A stretch of 64,000 nucleotides of DNA from Pseudomonas sp. MM223 (GTDB taxonomy: Bacteria > Pseudomonadota > Gammaproteobacteria > Pseudomonadales > Pseudomonadaceae). Shown here one piece after another: positions 27,312 through 36,459 of this stretch; the first letter of the stretch is position 1; the number at the start of each line of letters is the position of its first letter. The DNA lies in NCBI GenBank assembly GCA_947090765.1, contig OX352322.1, forward strand, positions 3,951,501-4,015,500, read 5' to 3'. The translations under genes and the position numbers were made by a program. The notes beneath the pieces were generated by a model that ran no database searches, was not told the origin of the DNA, and saw only the letters and a list, made by a program, of their open reading frames with translations.

Positions 27312-28082
27312 TCAGTCCAGCACCGGCCGCAACAGCGCCTGTGCCTCATACAGTGGCGGCAAATATCGCATGCGGATTTCATCAACACTCAATCGCGAAG
27401 CGTGGGTCGTGATGGTCAGCGTCGCTTTCAGCTGCCCGGCACGGTCCAGCAACGGCACACCCAGTACCCGCATACCGATTTCATACTCCTGGTCAACGAT
27501 GCAGAAGCCCTGCCCCTTCACCCGCAGCAACTCCGCCTCCAGCTGCACGCGGTCTGTCTGCGTATAAGGCGTCAACGCCCGCAACGGGTTGCGTGCAAAG
27601 TACTCATCCCGCGCCCCCTCACCCAGCCAGGCCAGCCAGATCCGCCCGCCGGCCGTGCAATACATCGGCACCCGCGAACCGGGCCTGATCGACAACGAAG
27701 CCACATGGCTATAGCGGCTGCGCACCAGGTGAATGATCTCATCACCATCACGGGTACCCACCGACACATGCTCCTGGGTCTGGCGTGCCACCTGCTCGAC
27801 AATCGGCCGCAGCATGCGCGGCAGTTGCGCCGAGTCCACATACGCCTGGCCGATACGTAAAGCCTTGGGCGTCAGCCAGTACTCGCGGCTGTCGGTTTCG
27901 GCAAAGCCCTCGTGCACCAAGGTCAGCAAAAAACGCCGCGCGGCACTTGGCGTAAGCCCAGACAACCTGGCCGCCTGCGGCACGCTCAGGCGTGGTTGCT
28001 CGGCGCTGAACAATTGCATCAGGGCCAGGCCTTTCTGCAAGCCGGCGATCAGATCGCGTGGGTGGATGGCAGGCGTGTTCAT
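27312..28082 (-). CDS. IclR-family regulator, PcaR/PobR-like
   Basis: 256 residues from ATG 28082; an in-frame TTG at 28097 would add five residues but is less likely. The N-terminal GLQKGLALMQLFSAEQPRLS and the helix-turn-helix LTPSAARRFLLTLVHEGF resemble the PcaR/PcaU/PobR branch, which handles aromatic and hydroaromatic compounds. The effector domain follows (about 80-250). It is divergent from the shikimate-dehydrogenase-like gene. Two PcaR-type operator sequences lie in the 153-bp gap, consistent with control of both promoters. Confidence 0.88.
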   Translation of the reverse strand: MNTPAIHPRDLIAGLQKGLALMQLFSAEQPRLSVPQAARLSGLTPSAARRFLLTLVHEGFAETDSREYWLTPKALRIGQAYVDSAQLPRMLRPIVEQVARQTQEHVSVGTRDGDEIIHLVRSRYSHVASLSIRPGSRVPMYCTAGGRIWLAWLGEGARDEYFARNPLRALTPYTQTDRVQLEAELLRVKGQGFCIVDQEYEIGMRVLGVPLLDRAGQLKATLTITTHASRLSVDEIRMRYLPPLYEAQALLRPVLD

Positions 28083-28120
28083 CTTTACGACTCGCAAGCG
28101 GGGAATAAACAGCCGATTAC

Positions 28121-28153
28121 TGCGATAACCGGATCAAGATTGCGATTATCGCA
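28121..28153. promoter_or_regulatory. Paired PcaR-type operators
   Basis: TGCGATTATCGCA (28141-28153) is a perfect palindrome. TGCGATAACCGGA (28121-28133) is a second, imperfect copy exactly 20 bp away, two helical turns. Both resemble the published PcaR/PcaU/PobR site GTTCGATAATCGCAC. They lie between the divergent IclR gene and the shikimate-dehydrogenase-like operon. The CGATAACCG core of the first copy recurs at 57091-57099. Confidence 0.6.
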
Positions 28154-28235
28154 TTAAAAGCCCGATCAACGCATTGTTGCTCTCCCGCCTCTGCATCACG
28201 CTTGCCTCCACAACAACATCAATAAGGAGGTCAGC

Positions 28236-29045
28236 ATGATTCGTGGTTCCACTGAACTGGTTGCCATCGTCGGTTCGCCCATTGCTCAGGTGAAGTCCCC
28301 CGAAAACTTCAACACCTGGTTCGCCAACAACAACTGCAACGTCGCCATGCTGCCCATCGACCTGCACGAAGCCGCGCTGGGCAGCTTTGCCGACAGTTTG
28401 CGCGGCTGGCAGAACCTGCGCGGGTGCGTGGTCACGGTGCCGTACAAGCAGGCCCTGGCCAGCCGCCTGGATGGTCTGAGTGAACGTGCAGCCGCCTTGG
28501 GTTCGGTCAATGTGATACGCCGCGAGCGCGACGGGCGCCTGCTGGGTGACAACGTAGACGGCGCCGGCTTCCTGGGTGCTGCGCGCAAACATGGCTTTAA
28601 CCCGGCCGGCAAACGGGCGCTGGTGATCGGTTGCGGAGGTGTTGGCAGTGCCATCAGCTACGCATTGGGCGAGGCAGGTATCGCCAGCATTACCCTCAGC
28701 GACCCCAGCACAGCCCGCATGGGCGCTGTGTGCGAACTGCTCGGCAATGCCTTCCCGGGGCTTACGATCAGCACGCAGTTCAGTGGGCTGGAAGACTTCG
28801 ACCTGGTGGCCAACGCCTCACCGGTCGGCATGGGCACAGGCGCAGAACTGCCGCTGTCCGCCGCCCTGCTGGCCACATTGCAGCCTGACACCCTGGTCGC
28901 CGACGTGGTCACTTCGCCCGAAATCACCCCGCTGCTGACCCGCGCTCGGCAAGTAGGCTGCGCGACCCAGACCGGCCCGGAAATGGCCTTCGCCCAACTC
29001 GGCCACCTTGGCGCCTTCATGGGCGTGACACCGCTGGAGATCTGA
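28236..29045 (+). CDS. Shikimate-dehydrogenase-family oxidoreductase, non-canonical
   Basis: 269 residues with a strong AAGGAGG Shine-Dalgarno. Family features are the catalytic lysine K71 in VTVPYK, D108 in DNVDGAG, and the nucleotide motif IGCGGVGSA (131-139). The substrate pocket is altered: where E. coli AroE has HSKSP with two serines holding the carboxylate, this protein has QVKSP, so the first serine (V19) and the histidine are lost. It is therefore unlikely to be the housekeeping AroE. It resembles the RifI/SdhL-type paralogues of pseudomonads and probably acts on a shikimate/quinate-like or aminated ring. First gene of a four-gene operon. Confidence 0.82.
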   Translation: MIRGSTELVAIVGSPIAQVKSPENFNTWFANNNCNVAMLPIDLHEAALGSFADSLRGWQNLRGCVVTVPYKQALASRLDGLSERAAALGSVNVIRRERDGRLLGDNVDGAGFLGAARKHGFNPAGKRALVIGCGGVGSAISYALGEAGIASITLSDPSTARMGAVCELLGNAFPGLTISTQFSGLEDFDLVANASPVGMGTGAELPLSAALLATLQPDTLVADVVTSPEITPLLTRARQVGCATQTGPEMAFAQLGHLGAFMGVTPLEI

Positions 29046-29049
29046 GGCC

Positions 29050-30783
29050 ATGGCGACTCTTGAACCCACACAACACAGTTTTGATCTGGTGGTATTGGGC
29101 AGCGGCGCCGGTGGTTTTGCCGCTGCCGCCACGGCGGCTCGCCGCGGGCTGAAAGTGCTGGTGGTGGAAAAGGCCGAACGCTTTGGCGGCACCTCGGCGA
29201 TTTCCGGCGGTGCGGTGTGGCTGTACGGCACCGATCAAGCCCGTGCCGCGGGGGCCAAGGATTCACCCGAGGCCATGCGCACCTACCTCAAGCACGTGAT
29301 CGGCGATGGCTACGACCCTGCCTTGGCAGACGCCTTCATCGAAAATGGCCACCAGGCACTGCGCTGGCTGGAACAGCACACCCAGCTGCGCTACGCCCTG
29401 CGCCCGCACTCCCCGGATTATTACCCCGATGCCCCCGGCGCCACCCAGTTTGGTCGGGCCCTGGAAATGGTCGAGTACGACGGCAAGCACCTCGGCCCGC
29501 GCTTCAACGACCTGCAAATGCCACCGCCCGGCATGTTGTTGTTCGGTGGCATGATGGTCAACCGCGTGGATATCCAGCACTTCCTCAGCATTCGCCGCTC
29601 GCCCAGGTCGCTGTGGCATTGCCTGAAACTGATGGCACGTTACGCACGGGACCGCCTGCAGCACCCACGAGGCACCCGGCTGACGACCGGCAACGCACTG
29701 ATCGCCCGCCTGGCTACCAGTGCCTTTGCCCATGGCGCACAAATGTGGTTGCGCAGTGAGGCCCTGGAGCTGATCGTTGATCAGGGCGTGGTCACGGGCG
29801 TGGTGATACAGCGCGAGGGGCGCCGCGAGCGCGTACTGGCCCGCGGCGGTGTGGTGTGTGCCATGGGCGGGTTTGCTGCAGGCGCGCTGGCCGCCGGCTA
29901 CCGGCCAGCCCAGCAGTCATCGCACCTGACCATGTCACCCGCGGCCAACGACGGCGCTGCTCTGCGCCTTGGTCAGGCCGTGTCGGCAGCCCAGGGCGAG
30001 GGCCTGGCGGCCAACTTTTTCTGGGCGCCGGTTTCCGAACTACGCCATGCCAATGGCGAGCGCGAGCGCTTCCCGCACCTGGTCACCGACCGCGCCAAAC
30101 CCGGCGTGATCGCGATAAACCCGGCCGGGCGGCGCTTCGTCAACGAGTCCGACTCTTACCACCACTTCGTGCAGACCATGTTCGCCAACGGCATTGCCAG
30201 CTGCTGGCTGGTCTGCGATGCCGAGGCCATGAACCGCTACGGCCTGGGCCTTGCGCGGCCAAAACCTGTGAACAACCAAGCGCTGATCGACGCCGGTTAC
30301 CTGTATCAGGCTGAAACACCGCACGCCCTGGCCCAGGCCATCGGGGTCGACCCGCACGTATTCGTGCACACCCTGGCGCAATTCAACGCCGACGCCTGCA
30401 ACGGCATCGACCGTGCGTTTGGCAAAGGCGGCAACAGTTACAACCGCTACATGGGCGACCCACAACACACCCCCAACCCTTGCCTGGCGCCACTGGCCAG
30501 CGCGCCGTACTACGCCATCCGCGTCCACACCGGCGACCTCGGTTCGGCCTGCGGCCTGGTGACCAACGCCCAGGCCAACGTGCTGAACCGCGACGGCCAG
30601 CCGATTGCCGGCCTGTATGCGGTCGGTAACGACATGAACTCACTGATGAAAGGCACCTACCCCGGCCCCGGCATCACCCTGGGCCCTGCCCTCACCTTCG
30701 GCTGGCTCGCTGCCAACCACATCACCGCGCGCCTACAGGCGCCGACCACCCAAACGGAGACCCCGGCATGTACTACGAACTGA
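29050..30783 (+). CDS. FAD-dependent dehydrogenase, 3-ketosteroid Delta1-dehydrogenase-like
   Basis: 577 residues of the fumarate-reductase/KstD flavoprotein fold. The N-terminal VVLGSGAGGFAAA binds ADP, and GGTSAISGGAVW is typical of KstD and its relatives. The C-terminus carries the active-site block TYPGPGITLGPALTFGW, with Y537 and the glycine at the positions of the KstD tyrosine/glycine pair. The enzyme probably introduces a double bond next to a ring ketone. It starts 4 bp after the shikimate-dehydrogenase-like gene and overlaps the NIPSNAP gene. The likely substrate is a hydroaromatic ketone, not a steroid; this is inferred from context. Confidence 0.82.
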   Translation: MATLEPTQHSFDLVVLGSGAGGFAAAATAARRGLKVLVVEKAERFGGTSAISGGAVWLYGTDQARAAGAKDSPEAMRTYLKHVIGDGYDPALADAFIENGHQALRWLEQHTQLRYALRPHSPDYYPDAPGATQFGRALEMVEYDGKHLGPRFNDLQMPPPGMLLFGGMMVNRVDIQHFLSIRRSPRSLWHCLKLMARYARDRLQHPRGTRLTTGNALIARLATSAFAHGAQMWLRSEALELIVDQGVVTGVVIQREGRRERVLARGGVVCAMGGFAAGALAAGYRPAQQSSHLTMSPAANDGAALRLGQAVSAAQGEGLAANFFWAPVSELRHANGERERFPHLVTDRAKPGVIAINPAGRRFVNESDSYHHFVQTMFANGIASCWLVCDAEAMNRYGLGLARPKPVNNQALIDAGYLYQAETPHALAQAIGVDPHVFVHTLAQFNADACNGIDRAFGKGGNSYNRYMGDPQHTPNPCLAPLASAPYYAIRVHTGDLGSACGLVTNAQANVLNRDGQPIAGLYAVGNDMNSLMKGTYPGPGITLGPALTFGWLAANHITARLQAPTTQTETPACTTN

Positions 30784-31088
30784 GAACCTACACCCTCGAC
30801 CCACTGAAAATGGCCGACTGGCTGGCCCTGTACCAAAGCCATGCACTGGAGGTGCAAAGCGAACACCTGGGCAACCTGGTGGGCTTTTTTACCAGCGAGT
30901 TCGGCGACGTCAACCAAGTGGTGCACATCTGGGGCTACGCCAGCCTCGACGAGCGCATTGCGCGCCGCGCCGCAATGGCAGCCGACCCGCGCTGGGCGGA
31001 ATTCTCGCGGCGCAACCGCGAACTGGCGGCGGTCGTACGCCTGCAATCGCGGCTGATGCGGCCCACCTGTTTTTCGCCGTTGCAGTAA
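30768..31088 (+). CDS. NIPSNAP-family small protein
   Basis: 106 residues, a dimeric alpha/beta-barrel-type protein. The N-terminal MYYELRTYTLDPLKM and the HIWGYASLDERIARRAAM segment are characteristic of bacterial NIPSNAP proteins. These often lie beside catabolic flavoenzymes and may bind a reactive intermediate; no enzymatic role is established. It overlaps the upstream flavoprotein by 16 bp and precedes another, so it clearly belongs to the operon. Confidence 0.85.
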   Translation: MYYELRTYTLDPLKMADWLALYQSHALEVQSEHLGNLVGFFTSEFGDVNQVVHIWGYASLDERIARRAAMAADPRWAEFSRRNRELAAVVRLQSRLMRPTCFSPLQ

Positions 31089-31130
31089 ACCGTACGCCAC
31101 TTTCTACCAACGCTTGAACGGAACCCCTGC

Positions 31131-32813
31131 ATGCAACCCCTCGAATGCGACGTACTCGTCATCGGCTCCGGTGCCTCTGGCCTGGCGGCCGCCGTTACTG
31201 CCGCGCATCATGGCCTGCACGTAGTCGTTGCAGAAAAAGCCAGCCAGCTGGGCGGCACCAGCGCCTGGTCGGGGGGCTGGCTGTGGGTACCGCGCAACCC
31301 GCTGGCCATTGCCGAGGGCATCGTTGAAACCGACGATGCCCCAGAACGCTACCTGCGTGCGCAAACCCACACCCACGAACTGGACCCACGCCAACGCGCG
31401 TTCCTGCGCCATGGCCCGGAAATGGTGGCGTTTTTCCAGCAACACACTGCTTTGCAGTTTCAGTCCGGCAGCCGCATGCCCGACATGCGCGAAGGCGACG
31501 GCAGCGCACGCGGCAGCCGCTCGCTGTGCGCACTGCCCTACGACGGCCGCTTGCTCGGCCCCTGGCTGCACAGGCTGCGCCCACCACTGGACATCGTCAG
31601 CCTGGCCGGCATGGGCATTGCCGGTGGCGCCGACATGGCCGCCTTTTTCAATGCCACACGTTCACCCAAGGCCGCGCTGCATGTGGCCAAGCGCCTGCTG
31701 CGTCACGGGCGCGACTTACTGCTGCACCGCCGCGGCCAGCAACTGGTCAATGGCAACGCACTGGTCGCACGCCTGCTACGCAGCGCGCTGGACTTGGGCG
31801 TGACGTTGCTGGCCGACAAACCGGCCAGTCGCTTGTTGGGTGAAGGGCAGGTCAGCGGCGCGCTGTTTGCCGATGGCCAGGCGATTCACGCACGGCGTGG
31901 CGTGGTGCTGGCCTGTGGCGGTTTCCCGCATGATCGCCAGCGCATCGCTCAATTGATGGCACATGCGCCAGATGGCACCTGGCATTACTCTGCCGCGCCC
32001 AAAGAAAACACCGGCGACGGCCTGCGCCTGGGTGAACAGGCCGGTGGCCTGGTCAGCACTGCGCTGGCCCAATCCGGCGCTTGGGCACCGGTATCCCGGG
32101 TACCACGCAGTGATGGCAGCATCGGCCATTTCCCACACCTGATCGACCGCGCCAAACCCGGCTTTATCGCTGTGCGCCGTGATGGTCGACGGTTCGTCAA
32201 CGAAGCCGATTGCTACCATGACTTCATGAACGCACTGTTCGCCGCTACGCCGCAAGGCGACCCCCCTGAAGCCTGGCTGATCTGCGACCACGCCGCGCAA
32301 CGCCGCTACGGCATTGGCTGGGCCAAACCGTTTCCCTTCCCCACACGTTTTTACCAACGTTGTGGCTACCTGCACAGCGGCGCAACGCTGGCACAACTGG
32401 CGCAACGCTGCGGGATCGATGCCGCGCAATTGCAGCGCACGGTGGACGGTTTCAACCACCCTGCGGCACAAGGTGAAGACCCGGCCTTCCAGCGTGGCGC
32501 GTCGGCCTATAACCGCGCCCAGGGCGAACCGCAGCAAGCACCCAACCCGTCGCTTCGGCCATTGCTGAAAGGGCCGTTTTACGCGGTTAAACTGCTGCCA
32601 GGCAGCCTTGGCACCTTCGCCGGCCTGGGCACAGACGCCACGGCCCGCGTGCTGGACCCTACGGGGCAGCCGATACCCGGGCTTTTTGCAGTGGGTAACG
32701 ACATGCACAGCGTGATGGGCGGGCACTACCCGAGCGGTGGCATTACCCTTGGGCCGGGGATGACCTTTGGGTATCTGGCCGGTAGAGCACTCAGTGGCGT
32801 GGGCTTGGCATGA
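31131..32813 (+). CDS. FAD-dependent dehydrogenase, KstD-like (second copy)
   Basis: 560 residues. FAD motif VLVIGSGASGLAAAV, then GGTSAWSGGWLWVPRNP and a C-terminal GGHYPSGGITLGPGMTFGYLAG block with Y533 as the candidate active-site tyrosine. It is much closer to the flavoprotein at 61820-63532 on the far side of the T6SS (shared AWSGGW-WVPRNPLA, MVAF-KHTALQF and YPSGG phrases) than to its operon neighbour at 29050. It is last in the operon, ending 19 bp before the convergent tssM stop; no terminator hairpin is obvious there. Confidence 0.82.
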   Translation: MQPLECDVLVIGSGASGLAAAVTAAHHGLHVVVAEKASQLGGTSAWSGGWLWVPRNPLAIAEGIVETDDAPERYLRAQTHTHELDPRQRAFLRHGPEMVAFFQQHTALQFQSGSRMPDMREGDGSARGSRSLCALPYDGRLLGPWLHRLRPPLDIVSLAGMGIAGGADMAAFFNATRSPKAALHVAKRLLRHGRDLLLHRRGQQLVNGNALVARLLRSALDLGVTLLADKPASRLLGEGQVSGALFADGQAIHARRGVVLACGGFPHDRQRIAQLMAHAPDGTWHYSAAPKENTGDGLRLGEQAGGLVSTALAQSGAWAPVSRVPRSDGSIGHFPHLIDRAKPGFIAVRRDGRRFVNEADCYHDFMNALFAATPQGDPPEAWLICDHAAQRRYGIGWAKPFPFPTRFYQRCGYLHSGATLAQLAQRCGIDAAQLQRTVDGFNHPAAQGEDPAFQRGASAYNRAQGEPQQAPNPSLRPLLKGPFYAVKLLPGSLGTFAGLGTDATARVLDPTGQPIPGLFAVGNDMHSVMGGHYPSGGITLGPGMTFGYLAGRALSGVGLA

Positions 32814-32832
32814 CCGCAGCAACAACTCACGT

Positions 32833-35800
32833 TCAAAAAGACTGCCCATGCGTTGGCTCTACCTGAACCAGCTTGGGCGACTGTTGCAACAACCCTCGCG
32901 GTAAGTGGAAGTTTTTGAATGGTTGCTGGGTAATGGGATTGAAGGCCTTTTCAGCGGTCAGCCGATAGCGCATCACGCCATCACCCGTCCTGAAGCTCAG
33001 GTCTACGCTGGTGGACGTTCGCCCATTGAGTGCCCCGCGGCTAAGCAAACGGAACATTGACCATGGGCCGCGGTACTCCAGGCTACTGCTGTTACCGTTC
33101 TGCCTGAGCAACGTAAGGTTGCTGCGCACCTGCTGCCCCAAAGTATTAGGCCAGACAATACCGGTGATCTGCCGCGGCCCATGGGTGTAGGGAATCAACT
33201 GGCCATCCAGGTCCAGCAGGCTCGTACGCTGATTCGCACTGAGCCCCAATGGCTCGATGCTGAACTGCACGCTGAGCTTGCCGCGCTGGTCGAAGAAGGT
33301 TTCGCGGATGCGATCTGCCAGCTCGAGCTGCTCGATCACGTCGGCGCGAATCAGGGACTGCCCGTGCTGGGCGGACTGCAAGGCCTCAAGGTTTTCCCTC
33401 AGGAAGACCTTCAGGTACTGATCATGAAACTGCTGAAGGCGCCCTTTGGGCCCAAAGAACGCCTCAAAGTCATCCAGTGAAGCATCGGGAGCCTTCACCA
33501 CAAAGGGGTAGCGGCCTGCCAGACGTTGCTGGAAGAAACTGTACACTTCAGCATCCCAACGTCGCTCCAGTTCACGCAGTGCTTCAACATTCAGCACCTG
33601 GGCAGTCTGGTCGGCGAGCTTTCTGACCTGCTGGCTGATGGGCTCCGGCAAGCCAGTGGCAATACGTTGCAGGGTGCTGATCGGGTCCTGCCCGGTCATT
33701 GCAAAGCGCTGATGCACGGCTTGCAATGCGGCCTTGCCGCGGTCCGGGCTGTCCTGTACGGCCTTGGCGTAGTCCAGTACGGCTGCAACAGCGCCCAGGG
33801 TTTCATCGTAGTAGCTCGGCTTTTCTCCTGTCGCCTGCAGCATGGCGCCCAGGCCTGCAAACGCCCGCTGGATGGCCAGCGCTTGCTGTTGCTCGGGTTT
33901 TCCAGCGGCTGACCGCAGCGTATTCAGTTCAACCGGTGCTTCAACCCCTGCCGGTGTAGCAAGCGAAGTGTTATCCCTGACCGTATCCAGCAGCCGCTGC
34001 AAAGGTGCTGCCGGGCCGGTCAACTGCTGCAGGATCGTCACAGCATGGTCCAGATCACGGAAGTCGGCCACCGTAAAGGCGTTCAAGGCGCGCCGCCAGC
34101 TGTCAATGTAATCGGCACTGTAGAGGTTATGCAGACGCTCGGTCAGCGCATCACGGTCGACGTCCGAGTAGTCGAGCTGACTGCGCTCCCCCAATGCCCA
34201 CTGATCGACCATCGCCATTTCAGCAAACCGCTGGCTGCGCGGCTCGAAATATTCCCTGAAGCCTTTGGCGGTAAGCATGGCGGCCAGCAGTACATCCTGC
34301 TCCGCTTGCCTAGCCCCGGAAGTCGGCTGGTACACCACATCGAATGCAGGCCCTACCTGGTGGCGCAGGTCCAGCCCGACGTGCAACTGCTCTTGTGCTT
34401 GTTGTTTCAGCCCCGCATAGACCCGCTGCGGCAACGGCAATTTGCGTAACACCTGCTGCACTTCGCTAACCCGCTGACGGTATTGCGGCAAATCGGTATC
34501 GGCATAGGCCAAGGCGTATTTCAAATGCTGCATCAGGTCACGCTGCAATTGCCCCTGGCCAGGAAAAGCCCGTTGCCAATAACGGGCCATCCAGTCCTCG
34601 ACCCAATCGGGCCGGCGGCTATGGCGGTCTTCAATCATGCGGTAAACCCTGAGCGCGGCCATTTGTTGCTCGCTACCAGGTGGTGCTGCGTCCATGGCAT
34701 CGATCACACCACTGGCCAAGGCCGGCAAGAACCGCCTGGACAGCAAGCTCAGGTAGGCCTCATCAACCAGGGGGCCAATGTTGCGCCCTTGATACAGGCC
34801 AAAATCGGCAATACCCGGCCATGCCTCGCGATAGTTGCCAAACACCGCCACCGCACCGCGAATCTGGTCCAGTGGCGCCAACAGGTTGCGCCCGGTAGGA
34901 TCAACACGCAGATCGACCTCGTGCCGGCTGTACTCCTGGCTTTTGGCGAGCACACTGGCAGCCTTGGAGCCATTGATGTCGAAGTAACGCTGCCAACTGG
35001 CTACGGCGATACTGAGCGCCAGGATGCCTACACCAGAGCCAACCCACAGCAGTTGGCGCTTACTGCGCGCTACCCGAACGTTGTCGCCTGCCAGCCCGGC
35101 CTCCAGGTAGATAACCCGCCTGAACGCTTGCTGGATGAAATAGACCAACGCCTTGCCCTGCGCTTTACCTTCACGCAGGGGAAGTTTCGTCTTGTAGGGC
35201 TGTGCCGCTTCACGGACAAATGCATTGCGCATGTCGCCTTGCTGCTCCACCGACGACCAATACACGCCCCGTACCAGGTGTGGTGTGGTGAAGCGGTCAC
35301 TGGCCAAGGTTTCGCGCAAGAATGCCAGCAGTATGGGGCGCAACCCGACCAGCTGTGCATACAGTGAGAACAGGCGCCCGCACGGTGCTGATTTGAGCAG
35401 CATATCCAGCCGATCGATGAGCTGCTCGTTCAACGTGGCGAGCAGCCGCCCATAGTGCGCGTCATACTCATCCAGCCAGGCATCGAATGCGTCAACGGCA
35501 TCCAGCTTGAAGGTGAACCCCAACAGGCTTTCACGCTTGGCGACCGGTAGGTTGCTGTAAAACGCCTCAAAGCCATCCAGCAGATCGAATTTGGTCAGTA
35601 CCACGTACAGCGGCAAACGCGACCCCAGTTGGCTGCTCACTTCGTACAGGCGTGTGCGCAACCCACGGGCCAGAGCGATGCGTTGCTCGGGCTGGCCATG
35701 CAGCAGCGCCGGCAGGTCGATGACCAGCAACACACCATTAAGCGCCCGCTGGCTTCGATTACGCAGCAGCCAGCCCAACAGGTGCTCCCACAACCGGGCC

Positions 35801-36459
35801 TGGGTGCAGGGCGGCGCAGAGGGTTCCGACTCGGATGGGCCGTTGGGCACTGAGCCCACCGGTGATTTTTGACTGATAAAAACACCGGGCGGGTCGATGA
35901 TCACAGCATCGTCGCTGACCCACCAACCTAACGGGTAGGCCAGTGCTTCGTCCTGTCGACCCCGCGCCTGGGCCTGGTCGATTCGCGTCAGGGTAAAACG
36001 CTGATTGGAGCGGTCAATGAAGCTGCTTTTACCGGATTGCTCGTCGCCCACCACCAGGTACCAAGGCAGCCGGTACAACGCGCGTCGCCCACCGGCATTG
36101 TCGAGAAACCGCTCAAGCCCCTGGTTCAACGCCTTCTCTTGTGCCTGCAGGAACGGTAGCGCGCCATCTTGTTCGGCGGCGCGTGCCTGCAAGCGTTCCG
36201 CCTGCAGGCGGCGAAAGCGCGTGCGCAATACCACAAGCCAGCCCAAGAGCGGCACCAGCACGAGTACCAGGCTTGCCACGCTGCGATGCGCCACACTTGC
36301 CAGCGGCTGCTGTTCACGCCATGTCCATTGCGGGCCAAGCCACCAGATGGCGACCAGCATCAGCAAGGTACCAAGCCCGAGAAGCAGTGGCAGTGCCAGG
36401 CCAATGCGCGTTAACCCCGCTAAGCCCCGGCGTTTGAATTGCGTCCATATTTGATTCAT
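32833..36459 (-). CDS. tssM: T6SS membrane-complex protein TssM (IcmF/VasK)
   Basis: 1208 residues. Two N-terminal membrane helices (about 18-42 and 62-79), a cytoplasmic NTPase-like domain with Walker A GDEQSGKSS (138-146), a third helix near 465-485, then a long periplasmic region ending in the beta-rich C-terminal domain that binds the TssJ lipoprotein. With TssL and TssJ it forms the envelope-spanning channel. It overlaps tssA by 4 bp and is the last gene of the leftward tagO-tssA-tssM operon, an order matching vasI-vasJ-vasK of Vibrio cholerae. Confidence 0.95.
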   Translation of the reverse strand: MNQIWTQFKRRGLAGLTRIGLALPLLLGLGTLLMLVAIWWLGPQWTWREQQPLASVAHRSVASLVLVLVPLLGWLVVLRTRFRRLQAERLQARAAEQDGALPFLQAQEKALNQGLERFLDNAGGRRALYRLPWYLVVGDEQSGKSSFIDRSNQRFTLTRIDQAQARGRQDEALAYPLGWWVSDDAVIIDPPGVFISQKSPVGSVPNGPSESEPSAPPCTQARLWEHLLGWLLRNRSQRALNGVLLVIDLPALLHGQPEQRIALARGLRTRLYEVSSQLGSRLPLYVVLTKFDLLDGFEAFYSNLPVAKRESLLGFTFKLDAVDAFDAWLDEYDAHYGRLLATLNEQLIDRLDMLLKSAPCGRLFSLYAQLVGLRPILLAFLRETLASDRFTTPHLVRGVYWSSVEQQGDMRNAFVREAAQPYKTKLPLREGKAQGKALVYFIQQAFRRVIYLEAGLAGDNVRVARSKRQLLWVGSGVGILALSIAVASWQRYFDINGSKAASVLAKSQEYSRHEVDLRVDPTGRNLLAPLDQIRGAVAVFGNYREAWPGIADFGLYQGRNIGPLVDEAYLSLLSRRFLPALASGVIDAMDAAPPGSEQQMAALRVYRMIEDRHSRRPDWVEDWMARYWQRAFPGQGQLQRDLMQHLKYALAYADTDLPQYRQRVSEVQQVLRKLPLPQRVYAGLKQQAQEQLHVGLDLRHQVGPAFDVVYQPTSGARQAEQDVLLAAMLTAKGFREYFEPRSQRFAEMAMVDQWALGERSQLDYSDVDRDALTERLHNLYSADYIDSWRRALNAFTVADFRDLDHAVTILQQLTGPAAPLQRLLDTVRDNTSLATPAGVEAPVELNTLRSAAGKPEQQQALAIQRAFAGLGAMLQATGEKPSYYDETLGAVAAVLDYAKAVQDSPDRGKAALQAVHQRFAMTGQDPISTLQRIATGLPEPISQQVRKLADQTAQVLNVEALRELERRWDAEVYSFFQQRLAGRYPFVVKAPDASLDDFEAFFGPKGRLQQFHDQYLKVFLRENLEALQSAQHGQSLIRADVIEQLELADRIRETFFDQRGKLSVQFSIEPLGLSANQRTSLLDLDGQLIPYTHGPRQITGIVWPNTLGQQVRSNLTLLRQNGNSSSLEYRGPWSMFRLLSRGALNGRTSTSVDLSFRTGDGVMRYRLTAEKAFNPITQQPFKNFHLPRGLLQQSPKLVQVEPTHGQSF

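Noticed and set aside
32814..32832. Attachment site or IS footprint at the left T6SS boundary
   Set aside because: Only 19 bp separate the convergent genes, with no direct repeat matching the right boundary at 56928-57237 and no tRNA or integrase nearby.
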